Below are positions 43,797-52,482 of a stretch of 64,000 nucleotides of DNA, piece after piece. The stretch is taken from the NCBI GenBank assembly GCA_947090765.1, contig OX352322.1, positions 1,941,501-2,005,500 on the forward strand, written 5' to 3'. The translations under genes were made by a program, and so were the position numbers. The notes under the pieces are model-generated. The model ran no database searches. It was not told the DNA's origin and saw nothing but the letters and a program-made list of their open reading frames with translations. Numbering within the stretch: the first letter of the stretch is position 1; the number at the start of each line of letters is the position of its first letter. This DNA comes from Pseudomonas sp. MM223. Lineage in GTDB: Bacteria > Pseudomonadota > Gammaproteobacteria > Pseudomonadales > Pseudomonadaceae.

Positions 43797-45143
43797 ATGA
43801 ATGCGCGTCCTACCCGTGTTCGTTACGTTATCCTGCTGTTGCTGTTCCTGGTTACCACTGTCAACTACGCCGACCGGGCGATCCTGTCCATTGTCGGCTC
43901 GTCGATGCAGAAAGAGCTTGGCATCACTCCGGTACAAATGGGCCTGCTGTTCTCGGCCTTTGCCTGGGCCTATGTACTCGGCCAGATTCCCGGCGGCTGG
44001 CTGCTCGACCGCTTCGGCACCAAGCGGGTGTATGCCTGGAGCATCTTTCTCTGGTCCACTTTCACCATCCTGCAGGCCACCGTTGGCTGGTACAGCGTGT
44101 CGGTCGCGGTGGTAGTGATGTTCGTGCTTCGCTTCATGGTCGGGCTTGCCGAGTCGCCCTCGTTCCCTGGCAACAGCCGCATGGCGGCAGCCTGGTTTCC
44201 GTCGGCAGAGCGCGGAACCGCCGCGGGTATTTTCACTTCGGCGCAGTACTTCGCCACGGTGCTGTTCGCCCCGTTCATGGGCTGGATCGTCTACCAGTTC
44301 GGCTGGCACTACGTGTTCGTGGTGATGGGTGGGCTAGGCGTGCTTATGACTGGCGTGTGGCTGAAGACGGTGTACGCACCGAAGCAGCACCCGCGTATCA
44401 ACGAAGCTGAGCTGAAGCATATTGCCGAAGGCGGTGGCTTGATCGACATGGATCAGGCGGGCAACAAGCAGGATACGCCAAAACCGACCTGGGCCAGCTT
44501 CCGGCAACTGTTGACCAACCGCATGATGATGGGCGTGTTCATTGGCCAGTACTGCATCAACACGCTGTCGTACTTCTTCTTGACCTGGTTCCCGGTTTAT
44601 CTGGTACAGGAGCGCGGCATGTCGATCCTCAAGGCCGGCTTCATCGCCTCGATCCCGGCAGTGTGCGGGTTCCTCGGCGGCGTGCTGGGGGGCATTATTT
44701 CCGATGCGCTGATCCGCAACGGCCACTCGCTCACCTTCGCCCGGAAGGCGCCCTTGGTGCTGGGCATGCTGATGTCCACCTGCATGGTCGCGTGCAATTA
44801 CGTGGATGCCGAATGGATGATCGTCGCGATCATGGCGCTGGCCTACTTTGGCAAGGGCTTTGGTGCGATCGGTTGGGCCGTGGTGGCCGACACGGCGCCC
44901 AAGCCTATCGCCGGCCTGTGCGGGGGCGTATTCAATGCGTTCGGCAATACGGCGGGGATCACCACGCCGATCATCATTGGCTTGATCCTGCAGGCAACCG
45001 GCTCGTTTGAAACAGCACTGGTGTTTGTGGCGGCCAATGCGTTGGTGGCGATGTTCTGCTACCTGGTCATCGTCGGCAAGATCCAGCGCATGGACCTCAA
45101 GCAGGAGGACGCGCGGGTGCCGCTGTCCAGCAGCGCTTCCTGA
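43797..45143 (+). CDS. ACS-family MFS sugar-acid transporter
   Basis: The product has 448 residues and 12 helices, starting MNARPTRVRYVILLLLFLVT, with the TM1 signature VNYADRAILSIVGSSMQKEL. Motif A-like loop is GGWLLDRFGTKRVYAWS, and ESPSFPGNSRMAAAWFPSAE after TM4 is typical of glucarate/galactonate/hexuronate carriers (GudP, DgoT, ExuT). It is 68 bases after the dehydratase gene. Together they suggest uptake and dehydration of an aldonate or aldarate to a 2-keto-3-deoxy acid. Confidence 0.9.
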   Translation: MNARPTRVRYVILLLLFLVTTVNYADRAILSIVGSSMQKELGITPVQMGLLFSAFAWAYVLGQIPGGWLLDRFGTKRVYAWSIFLWSTFTILQATVGWYSVSVAVVVMFVLRFMVGLAESPSFPGNSRMAAAWFPSAERGTAAGIFTSAQYFATVLFAPFMGWIVYQFGWHYVFVVMGGLGVLMTGVWLKTVYAPKQHPRINEAELKHIAEGGGLIDMDQAGNKQDTPKPTWASFRQLLTNRMMMGVFIGQYCINTLSYFFLTWFPVYLVQERGMSILKAGFIASIPAVCGFLGGVLGGIISDALIRNGHSLTFARKAPLVLGMLMSTCMVACNYVDAEWMIVAIMALAYFGKGFGAIGWAVVADTAPKPIAGLCGGVFNAFGNTAGITTPIIIGLILQATGSFETALVFVAANALVAMFCYLVIVGKIQRMDLKQEDARVPLSSSAS

Positions 45144-45244
45144 TCAGTGCGCGCGTGGGGGGCGACTTCAGGTTTTGACTCGACTGTAGTCCCTGTCGAT
45201 GCTGGAATGGAATCCGCACGTCATGGCCATGGCCCGGAGCCCCA

Positions 45245-46170
45245 ATGAACCGCAACGAACTGCGCAAAGCCGATATCAACCTGATGGTGGTGTTCGAAGC
45301 CCTGATGCAGGAGCGCAACCTCACCCGTGCCGCAGAAAAGCTGTTTGTCGCCCAACCCACGGTCAGCGCCGCGCTGGCCAGGTTGCGGGCGATGTTCAAC
45401 GACCCGTTGCTGATCCGTGTGGGCAACCGCATGGAGCCGTCAGCCAGGGCTGAGGAGGTTATCAAGTACCTCACCCCAGCGCTGGATGCGATGTCCACCG
45501 CACTCAGCATGACCCATGATTTTGACCCGCTGACCAGCAAGATGACCTTCCGCATCGGTTTGTCCGATGATGTCGAGTCGGGGTTGTTGCCGCCGCTGCT
45601 GCGGGCACTGAGGGTAGAGGCGCCGAATGTGGTGGTGGTCGTGCAGCATGTCGATTACTGGCGCATCCCAGACTTGCTGGCCGCGGGCGATGTGACCGTC
45701 GGTATCAGCCAGACCAAGGGGCTGCCGGCCAACGCCAAGCGCAAGGTGCTGCGTACGATGCAGGGCAGGGTGGTGCGCGCCGACAAGTCAGCCACGCCGC
45801 TGACGCTGGATGAGTTCTGCGCCCGCCCGCATGTTCAGGTATCGCCCACCGCCAATACGCAGGGTGTGGTCGATGACTGGCTGAAAGAGATCGGTCGCGA
45901 ACGCAAGGTGGTGTTGTCGGTGCCGCAGTTCAGTTCGTTGCCAGCGATTCTGGCCGGTACCGACCTGCTGGCCTGCTGCCCGGACTACGCTGCGCAAGGC
46001 ATGGAGCGTTGGGGCAACCTGCAGGCCGAGACGCTGCCGTTCGAGACGGCTGCGTTGGGCTGGCCATGGTCTGGTTGAGCACTACCGACAGCGACCCGTC
46101 CGAGCGCTGGCTGCGCAGCCGCCTGCAGCAATACATGGGCGGCGAGTGCGAGGTGGCGATCGGGCTCTAG
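45245..46170 (+). pseudogene. LysR-type regulator, one-base frameshift near the C-terminus
   Basis: The frame starts MNRNELRKADINLMVVFEAL, with the helix-turn-helix NLTRAAEKLFVAQPTVSAAL, in the NodD/SyrM-like subgroup of LysR. In the given sequence it stops at 46078 after ALGWPWSG. The neighbouring frame continues LAMVWLSTTDSDPSERWLRS and ends GECEVAIGL at 46170, an excellent LysR C-terminus of about 308 residues. Restoring one C at about 46060 (GGCTGG to GGCCTGG) joins them. It lies 101 bases after the MFS gene on the same strand and upstream of an alcohol dehydrogenase gene. Confidence 0.8.
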
Positions 46171-46275
46171 CCGCGAACATTTGCAGGATCAGGCAAGCAT
46201 TGCCCGGGATCACGCTACTGCTCGGCGCACGCCCACCGGGAGAATGGCCCTCACCACATGCAGGAGGGTCGATTC

Positions 46276-47343
46276 ATGCTCGTCAATGCTTACGGTGCAC
46301 ACGCTGGCAACCAACCTTTGCAACCACTGCGCATCACCCGCCGCACGCCCGGCGCTCACGATGTCCAGATTGAAATCGCGTTCTGCGGCATTTGCCATTC
46401 CGACCTGCACCAGGTGCGCTCGGAATGGGAAGGCACGCAATACCCCTGTGTGCCCGGCCACGAAATTGTTGGCCGCGTGACCGCGGTGGGGGCGCACGTT
46501 GCCACCTTCAAACAGGGTGACCTGGTTGGTATCGGTTGTATCGTCGACAGTTGCAAACACTGCGCTGATTGCGACGAAGGCCTGGAAAACTACTGCGACG
46601 GCATGATCGGCACCTATAACTTCGCGACCGCTGACGCGCCCGGTTGGACACAGGGCGGCTACTCGCAGTCAATCGTGGTGCACGAGCGCTACGTATTGCG
46701 CATCACTCACCCCGCAACCCAATTGGCGGCTGTCGCCCCGTTGCTGTGTGCGGGCATCACCACCTATTCGCCGCTGCGCCACTGGCAGGTTGGCCCTGGC
46801 AAGAAAGTCGGCGTAGTGGGCATTGGTGGCCTTGGTCATATGGGTATCAAGCTGGCGCATGCGATGGGTGCGCATGTGGTGGCGTTCACCACCTCGCCAA
46901 GCAAGCGCGAAGCGGCGTTGCAACTGGGGGCGGATGAAGTGGTGGTGTCGCGCAACCCGGAGGAAATGGTTGCTCACCTGAAAAGTTTCGATTTCATCCT
47001 CAATACCGTCGCTGCACCCCATGACCTGGATGCCTTCATGGTGCTGCTCAAGCGTGATGGTGCCATGACACTGGTGGGAGCACCGGCCACGCCGCACGCA
47101 GCGCCCAATGTATTCAACCTGATCATGAAGCGCCGCACCTTGGCCGGCTCGATGATCGGTGGCATCCCGCAAACCCAGGAGATGCTCGACTTCTGTGCCG
47201 AGCACGGCATTGTTGCCGACATCGAACTGATACAGGCCGGGGACATTAACGATGCCTACGAGCGCATGTTGCGTGGTGAGGTGAAGTACCGCTTCGTCAT
47301 CGATAACGCCAGCCTGGCGGGTAGTAATGGGGTAGGGGCGTGA
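46276..47343 (+). CDS. Zinc-dependent NAD(P) alcohol dehydrogenase (CAD type)
   Basis: The product has 355 residues from MLVNAYGAHAGNQPLQPLRI, with a GGAGGG ribosome site eight bases upstream. Catalytic zinc ligands lie in FCGICHSDLHQ and PGHEIVGRV, the structural zinc in CKHCADCDEGLENYC, and the Rossmann motif in VGIGGLGHMGIKLAHAMGAH. This is the cinnamyl-alcohol-dehydrogenase/YahK/AdhC subgroup, which reduces a broad range of aldehydes with NADPH. It sits 650 bases from a 2-oxo-acid decarboxylase gene, but convergently, so any link to that pathway is only suggestive. An in-frame ATG at 46258 lies within the ribosome site region. Confidence 0.9.
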   Translation: MLVNAYGAHAGNQPLQPLRITRRTPGAHDVQIEIAFCGICHSDLHQVRSEWEGTQYPCVPGHEIVGRVTAVGAHVATFKQGDLVGIGCIVDSCKHCADCDEGLENYCDGMIGTYNFATADAPGWTQGGYSQSIVVHERYVLRITHPATQLAAVAPLLCAGITTYSPLRHWQVGPGKKVGVVGIGGLGHMGIKLAHAMGAHVVAFTTSPSKREAALQLGADEVVVSRNPEEMVAHLKSFDFILNTVAAPHDLDAFMVLLKRDGAMTLVGAPATPHAAPNVFNLIMKRRTLAGSMIGGIPQTQEMLDFCAEHGIVADIELIQAGDINDAYERMLRGEVKYRFVIDNASLAGSNGVGA

Positions 47344-47344
47344 G

Positions 47345-47782
47345 TCACCGAGTGCCTTGAGTGGCCCCTGATGCAAGGGGTAGGGTTTTTCTCAGGTACT
47401 CCAACGCTCGCTGGAAGACTGGATGGCAGTCGTTACAGGGCAGGTCGTCGAACGCGGCCCAGAAGAACCTGAACAGGTGGCCATGGTCATCCTGTGTCTG
47501 ATGGGACCAGTGCTCGGGCAGGGCACCTTCCACCTGGCACAGGTGAAATGACCAGACCTGCCCGAGGTGTTCGGCATCCCAGCAGCCCAGGTCTTGCTTG
47601 AGCGTGGCTTTGGTGATGCCCGATTCCTCGCTCAATTCACGCAAGGCGGCTGCGGCCGGTGCCTCGCCTTCTTCTATGGTGCCCTTGACCAGCTGCACGC
47701 CAGCCAGTGGGTGGCGGAACAGCAGAATTTTCGGGGGCAACGTGGACGAAAGGACCACGGGGCAGGCTTTATTCGGGCGCAT
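47345..47782 (-). CDS. Nudix hydrolase
   Basis: The product has 145 residues. The Nudix box G-x5-E-x7-REUxEExGU is intact as GTIEEGEAPAAAALRELSEE followed by SGI (about 34-56). Nudix enzymes hydrolyse nucleoside diphosphates linked to other groups; the substrate is not predictable here. It is convergent with the alcohol dehydrogenase gene, the two stops being one base apart, and is not in an obvious operon. Confidence 0.85.
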   Translation of the reverse strand: MRPNKACPVVLSSTLPPKILLFRHPLAGVQLVKGTIEEGEAPAAAALRELSEESGITKATLKQDLGCWDAEHLGQVWSFHLCQVEGALPEHWSHQTQDDHGHLFRFFWAAFDDLPCNDCHPVFQRALEYLRKTLPLASGATQGTR

Positions 47783-47994
47783 GAGCGATTTCCCTGTCTG
47801 CTAACAAAAATACCGGGCTGACATGGCCTCTGCAGGAGATCACTTAGCCCGTTGTTCTGCGCTGTCTCGCATGGAGCAAGGCTTCGGCAAGCGCCACTTA
47901 CCCTGTGGGAGCGGCGCGCATTTCCCGGCCATGTACATGATCGATACCGAGCGCCTTGCGCACAGTGTCTTCATGATACGCCAGCGCGTTGGCG

Positions 47995-49632
47995 TTACTT
48001 TTTGCTGATCGCATCGGTGATGGTGGTCATCAGCACCGGTGCATCCAGCTTTGGCAATACAGCCTCGATGAACCTCAGCCCAACCTGCTGATCCCGGGCG
48101 GCCAGCGCTTCTGCCAGTTGCTGGTTGGTGGTCACGGTCTGCACCTGGGAGGCCTTGCCTTTGCCCATCAGGCCAGGCAGCTTGGTCCAGTCCCACGCGG
48201 GCACATCATGGTAGGCGCGTTGCGGGTTGCTGATAAGCCGTTCGATGGTGTAGCCGTCGTTGTTCAGCAGCAGGATGGTCAACGACAGGTCATCGCGCAG
48301 CATGTTGCCGATTTCCTGCGCGGTCAGCAGGGCGGAGCCATCGCCCACAATCAGTAACACCTGGCTGGCGGGTGCGGCCTTCTGTGTGCCGTAGGCGGCC
48401 GGTATCGAAAAGCCGATCGAACCCCACAGGGGTTGTGCGACAAAGCCGGCGCCTGACGGCAGGCTGATGGCCGCTGCGCCAAAAAAGGTGGTACCCAGGT
48501 CGGCGACAACAATGTCGTTGTCGGTGAGTGCCTGGCCTACGATGGTCCACAAGTCGACCTGGTTGAGCTGTGTAGCTGCATCGAAGCTGGCTGTCGGCGC
48601 GTGGATGAACGGCGTGGCCGGCAGGGGGCGGTGATCTTTGAGCACGTCATCCAGGCACTGCAAGGCCTCATGCATGCGCAGGGCGTAGTCCACTTCGTTC
48701 AACCGGGTGGAGAACGGCTGGATATCAAGCACCTTGCTGCGCGGCAAATTGTCGGTGAACCCACCGGTCACGGCATCGGTAAAGGTCACCCCCACGGCAA
48801 TCACCAGGTCGCAACCCTCGATGGCCTGCTTCACGGCAGGCGCACTGGCCCCGCCAACGTACAGGCCGATGTGGGTAGGCGCTTGCTCGTCGAGCGTACC
48901 TTTGCCCATCAGCAGTGAGGCAGACATCAGGCCGTGTGTTTTGACCATTGCGCGCACGCTGGCCTTGGCCGCGAAGCGTTCAGCCAGGTGCCCGGCGATC
49001 AGCGAGACTCGCCTGGGTTGCGCCAGGCTGGCGGCGAGCGCGGACCTGAAGGCGGGCAGTGCGGCGCTGGGGGCGGGGCGGGTGGAGTGGGGTTCATCCA
49101 CATGTACCAGGTGATTGACCACGTCCATTGGCAGCACCAGATAACCCGGTTTTTTCTGCTCGATCACCAGCCCCAGCACCCGGTCGATTTCGCTGGCTGC
49201 TGTTGCCGGTGTCAGCATGGCGCAGGCGACGGCCACTTCGGCATGGATGCGCAGGAAACGTTCAAAATCGCCGTCGCCAAAAGTGTGATGCAGCGGCGCC
49301 CCGGATGCTTGCACGGCCAAGGGTGGCGCGCCGACAATGTGCAGTACCGGCACGTGCTCTGCGGCGCTGCCGGCAACACCATTCAGGGCACTCAGCTCAC
49401 CCACGCCAAAGGTTGTGACCAGCGCTCCAAACCCCTTGGCCCGCGCATAGCCGTCAGCGGCATAAGCGGCATTCAGTTCGTTGGCGTTGCTGGTCCATTT
49501 GATCTGGTCATGCTGCAACAGTGCTTCGAGCAGCCCCAGGTTGTAGTCCCCCGGCACGCCGAACAGGTGATCGACGCCAGCCTGTTTCAGTCGCTGGAAA
49601 AGGTAATCGGCAACGCGTATCGAAGTGGTCAT
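47995..49632 (-). CDS. Thiamine-diphosphate 2-oxo-acid decarboxylase (PDC/IPDC type)
   Basis: The product has 545 residues from MTTSIRVADYLFQRLKQAGV, preceded by a GGGAGG ribosome site; a GTG two codons upstream is possible. The catalytic glutamate is in SNANELNAAYAADGYA (about 52), and the histidine pair of pyruvate/indolepyruvate decarboxylases is present as APLHHTFGDG (about 115-116). The ThDP/Mg motif runs from VGDGSALLTAQEIGNM to LLNNDGYTIE. The HH pair separates it from acetolactate synthase-like enzymes. Likely substrates are pyruvate analogues such as indole-3-pyruvate or phenylpyruvate, giving the aldehyde. It follows a cupin gene by 15 bases, with the same promoter element. Confidence 0.87.
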   Translation of the reverse strand: MTTSIRVADYLFQRLKQAGVDHLFGVPGDYNLGLLEALLQHDQIKWTSNANELNAAYAADGYARAKGFGALVTTFGVGELSALNGVAGSAAEHVPVLHIVGAPPLAVQASGAPLHHTFGDGDFERFLRIHAEVAVACAMLTPATAASEIDRVLGLVIEQKKPGYLVLPMDVVNHLVHVDEPHSTRPAPSAALPAFRSALAASLAQPRRVSLIAGHLAERFAAKASVRAMVKTHGLMSASLLMGKGTLDEQAPTHIGLYVGGASAPAVKQAIEGCDLVIAVGVTFTDAVTGGFTDNLPRSKVLDIQPFSTRLNEVDYALRMHEALQCLDDVLKDHRPLPATPFIHAPTASFDAATQLNQVDLWTIVGQALTDNDIVVADLGTTFFGAAAISLPSGAGFVAQPLWGSIGFSIPAAYGTQKAAPASQVLLIVGDGSALLTAQEIGNMLRDDLSLTILLLNNDGYTIERLISNPQRAYHDVPAWDWTKLPGLMGKGKASQVQTVTTNQQLAEALAARDQQVGLRFIEAVLPKLDAPVLMTTITDAISKK

Positions 49633-49647
49633 CTCCACCTCCCTGAG

Positions 49648-49980
49648 TCAGTCGGTGGTGGGGTGGGTAATGGCGAAGAAGATGCGGGCGTCGTGCGACA
49701 CATAGCGCACGGTCGAGCCTGCCGCGATGTGGATCACATCGCCGGCATGGGCCTGATGCACCACGCCATCGATTTCCGCGCCGAACATGCCGGAAATGAC
49801 ATAGATGATTTCTTCGTAGTTGAGTGTCTTGAATGTTGTTTCATTGCCATCCGATATTCCGAGGCCGGCCATGAGTCGGGAACTTTGAGTATCCATTGCC
49901 CAGCCGATCTTCGAAACACCATGAAGGATGGAGGTTGGGCGGTCTTTATACTGGATGTCGGGTGCTTTGGTGATATTCAT
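49648..49980 (-). CDS. Small cupin-domain protein
   Basis: The product has 110 residues: a single cupin barrel with EEIIYVISGMFGAEIDGVVH (motif 1) and HAGDVIHIAAGSTVRYVSHD (motif 2). Some metal ligands are replaced (motif 1 lacks the usual HxH), similar to EutQ-like or DUF861-like cupins, so a sensing or accessory role is as likely as catalysis. It is the first gene of the unit containing the 2-oxo-acid decarboxylase. The 30-bp element shared with the oxidase promoter lies 72 bases upstream of its ATG. Confidence 0.8.
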   Translation of the reverse strand: MNITKAPDIQYKDRPTSILHGVSKIGWAMDTQSSRLMAGLGISDGNETTFKTLNYEEIIYVISGMFGAEIDGVVHQAHAGDVIHIAAGSTVRYVSHDARIFFAITHPTTD

Positions 49981-50052
49981 TGGTCTTGTTGTCCTTGCAC
50001 TTATAACAGTGCAAAGTTAATCTGCAATTGCCATTGAATAAACCGAATATAA

Positions 50053-50082
50053 AACATGCAATGCATTCGCTTTTGCATGCAA
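50053..50082. promoter_or_regulatory. Shared 30-bp element, copy A (cupin-decarboxylase/LysR)
   Basis: Begins AACATGC and ends TTTTGCATGCAA. It aligns without gaps to 53871-53900 at 24 of 30 positions, with both ends identical. It lies 72 bases upstream of the cupin ATG and 22 bases upstream of the divergent LysR GTG, which fits LysR activation and autoregulation. Confidence 0.75.
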
Positions 50083-50104
50083 CAATAAAATTCAGGAGCG
50101 TGCA

Positions 50105-51025
50105 GTGAGTGGTTCGAGAAAGCGGCTACCCCCACTGAACACCATCGCCGCATTCGAGGCGTCCGCGCGGTTGATGAGCTTTACCGGTGCCGCCGAAGAG
50201 CTGAGCCTTAGCCAGGGCGCGGTCAGCCGGCAGATCCAGCGCCTGGAAGAGCGCATCGGCACGAGCTTGTTCGAGCGGCGCCACAAGAAGATCGAGCTGA
50301 CCCGGGCGGGCGATATTTTCTACCGGGCGATTTGCCAGAGCCTGGTATCGATCCGCCATGCCGTGCAGGACATCGAGCGCCTCAACAGTAGCCAGGTAAG
50401 CATTTCGGCGAGCCTTGCCATGTCCAGTTTCTGGGTGATGCCGGCCATCCTCAAGTTCAAGCAGTTGGCGCCACAGATCAACGTTTCCATCCTCGCCAAC
50501 GACCATGTGCTGGACCCCTCGCGCGAGGCGGTCGACCTGGCCATTCTGTATGGCGACGGGGCGTGGCCGAACCTGAAGGTGCACAAACTGTTCGACGAAG
50601 TGATCTTTCCGGTGTGCAGCCCGCAATATGCTGGCGAGCATCGGATCGAAACGATCGAGGACCTGAGCCGCTGCACGTTGATCGAAGTGGTAACGGTGGA
50701 TTCGGTGTGCGGCAGTTGGGAGGAGTGGTTCAGCCAGGCCGGGCTACCCGGCCCCTTCAGCCAGGTGCCGACCCTGAAAGTGTCCAACCACGACCTGGCG
50801 TACCGGGCTGCCGAAGCCGGGCAGGGCGTAACCCTGGCCTGGAACTACGGCCCCCAGGAAATCCTCAGGAGCAAACGCCTGGTGCGGCCGCTGGAGGCTT
50901 ATGTGGCCACCGGCATGGCGGAGTACCTGGTGAGCGCCTGCTATGCCGAAGAGCGGCCGACCGTGGAGCGGGTGTGGGATTTGCTGGTGGCGTTTTCGCA
51001 GGAGGAAGGGGCGCCGGTGTTCTGA
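50105..51025 (+). CDS. LysR-type regulator (GcvA-like)
   Basis: The product has 306 residues with a GTG start and an AGGAG ribosome site. The helix-turn-helix is LMSFTGAAEELSLSQGAVSR (about 22-41), the PPLNTIAAFEASARL opening and the effector domain style (HRIETIEDLSRCTLIEVV) are those of the GcvA subgroup. It is divergent from the cupin-decarboxylase genes and has the shared 30-bp element in the 124-base gap. By position and by the repeated element, it probably regulates both that unit and the oxidase-MFS unit. Confidence 0.9.
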   Translation: MSGSRKRLPPLNTIAAFEASARLMSFTGAAEELSLSQGAVSRQIQRLEERIGTSLFERRHKKIELTRAGDIFYRAICQSLVSIRHAVQDIERLNSSQVSISASLAMSSFWVMPAILKFKQLAPQINVSILANDHVLDPSREAVDLAILYGDGAWPNLKVHKLFDEVIFPVCSPQYAGEHRIETIEDLSRCTLIEVVTVDSVCGSWEEWFSQAGLPGPFSQVPTLKVSNHDLAYRAAEAGQGVTLAWNYGPQEILRSKRLVRPLEAYVATGMAEYLVSACYAEERPTVERVWDLLVAFSQEEGAPVF

Positions 51026-51084
51026 ACAACCGCGCCCTTGCTTCGCTGGCCTGTGTGGTCCCACAAGGGGGGCGTAAAAAAGGA

Positions 51085-52425
51085 CTACTGGGCAATTGCC
51101 CCGGCTGCAATCATGTCCCTGCGCAGCCAGCGGGTACAGCGCAGGTAATGGTACCCGGCCCAGAACCCGGTGAAGGCCATTGCGAACAACACATACTTCA
51201 GCGAGTTTTGCGGGTCGGGAACATGCTCGGCAACCCGATCACTGAGAAAACCGATCACCAGCGGTGCCAGCACCAGGTTGGTGATGTTCGCGGCAAACAG
51301 CATCAACGCCACGATTTTGCCACGCATCGAGCTTTTCACCAGGTTCTGCAGCAGCGCCGAAGTCGGGCCCAGGTAGATGTAGATTGATGGCACGAAAATC
51401 CACAGCAGCCATTCCACCCGTGGCAAGTCGTCAAGCGAGAAGATCATCAGGGTGGCCAACGTGCCTGCTATCGTGACCCAGCCGACAAAGCGCGCCTGAA
51501 ACTCCGCACTCAGTTTGCTGCTGCTCATGATCAACGCCGTCACCAGCATGGCCAGCAACCCGCCCACCCCATGAATCGAACCCAGCATGGCGCCAGCATC
51601 GCTGACGCTCAGGCCATGTGAGCGCACCAGGAACGACGGCGTCCACCAGATCAACCCCCAACCCCAATAGGTCAGTACAGTGGTGCCGATCAGCACATGG
51701 ATCAGCGACTTTTGACCAAGGGTGAAGCGGATCGTCTGGCGGATCGTCGACTGCTCCTGTGAGCGTTTCACATCGTATTGGCCGCGGGCCGGTTCGCGTA
51801 CCAGCAACCACAGCAATGCGGCTACCGGCAACCCGGCCAGGCCAAAGATCACCAGGGTGCCGCGCCAGCCGTGGTCGGTCACCAGCCACGCTGCCCCCGA
51901 GCCCCCCAGCCATGCGCCCAGGCAGGCACCGATGCCCCAGATGGTGAACGCCGTGGCCCGCAGGTGGGCCGGGAAACGGTCGGCGATCATGCTGTGCGAG
52001 GAAGGTGTTGAGCCGGCCTCACCAATACCCACGCCAATCCGCGCCAGGGCGAATTGCCAGTAGGTCTGGCTCAGGCCGCACAGCACGGTCATGCCCGACC
52101 ACACACCAATGCAGGCGGCCGTCAGGCGTTTGCGGTTGACCCGGTCGGCCAGCACGCCCATGGGGATGCCAGCGGTGACGTAGAACACCGCCAGGGTCAC
52201 CCCGGTGAGGAAGCCCACCGAGGTATCGGAAAGGCCGAGGTCGTGCTTCAGCGGCTCGATCAAGGTGGACAGTACATAGCGGTCGGCGATGTTCACGGCA
52301 TACACGATCACCAGCATGAACAGCATGAGCCAAGCGCTGTAGCCGATGCGCGATGGGGTCGTTGCACGCGGGGTGGTGGCGGCGGTGTTGTCCGCCAACA
52401 CCGCTTCATCATGGGGTAGGTACAT
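51085..52425 (-). CDS. MFS transporter (spinster/ACS-like)
   Basis: The product has 446 residues and 12 helices. The N-terminal half has YAVNIADRYVLSTLIEPLKH (TM1) and GIPMGVLADRVNRKRLTAAC (motif A), with GIGEAGSTPSSHSMIADRFP after TM4, typical of spinster-like and related organic-acid/amine carriers. It follows the FAD oxidase gene by 57 bases and is the likely importer of the substrate broken down by this cluster. It ends close to the LysR gene, with which it is convergent. Confidence 0.88.
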   Translation of the reverse strand: MYLPHDEAVLADNTAATTPRATTPSRIGYSAWLMLFMLVIVYAVNIADRYVLSTLIEPLKHDLGLSDTSVGFLTGVTLAVFYVTAGIPMGVLADRVNRKRLTAACIGVWSGMTVLCGLSQTYWQFALARIGVGIGEAGSTPSSHSMIADRFPAHLRATAFTIWGIGACLGAWLGGSGAAWLVTDHGWRGTLVIFGLAGLPVAALLWLLVREPARGQYDVKRSQEQSTIRQTIRFTLGQKSLIHVLIGTTVLTYWGWGLIWWTPSFLVRSHGLSVSDAGAMLGSIHGVGGLLAMLVTALIMSSSKLSAEFQARFVGWVTIAGTLATLMIFSLDDLPRVEWLLWIFVPSIYIYLGPTSALLQNLVKSSMRGKIVALMLFAANITNLVLAPLVIGFLSDRVAEHVPDPQNSLKYVLFAMAFTGFWAGYHYLRCTRWLRRDMIAAGAIAQ

Positions 52426-52482
52426 GGCGATTTCTTACCTTTAATTGTTTTTTTGGTACGGCAGAAATGAAAGGGGCGACGC

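Noticed and set aside
47979..47994. Terminator after the 2-oxo-acid decarboxylase gene
   Set aside because: Only a 5-bp stem with no T run on the minus strand.
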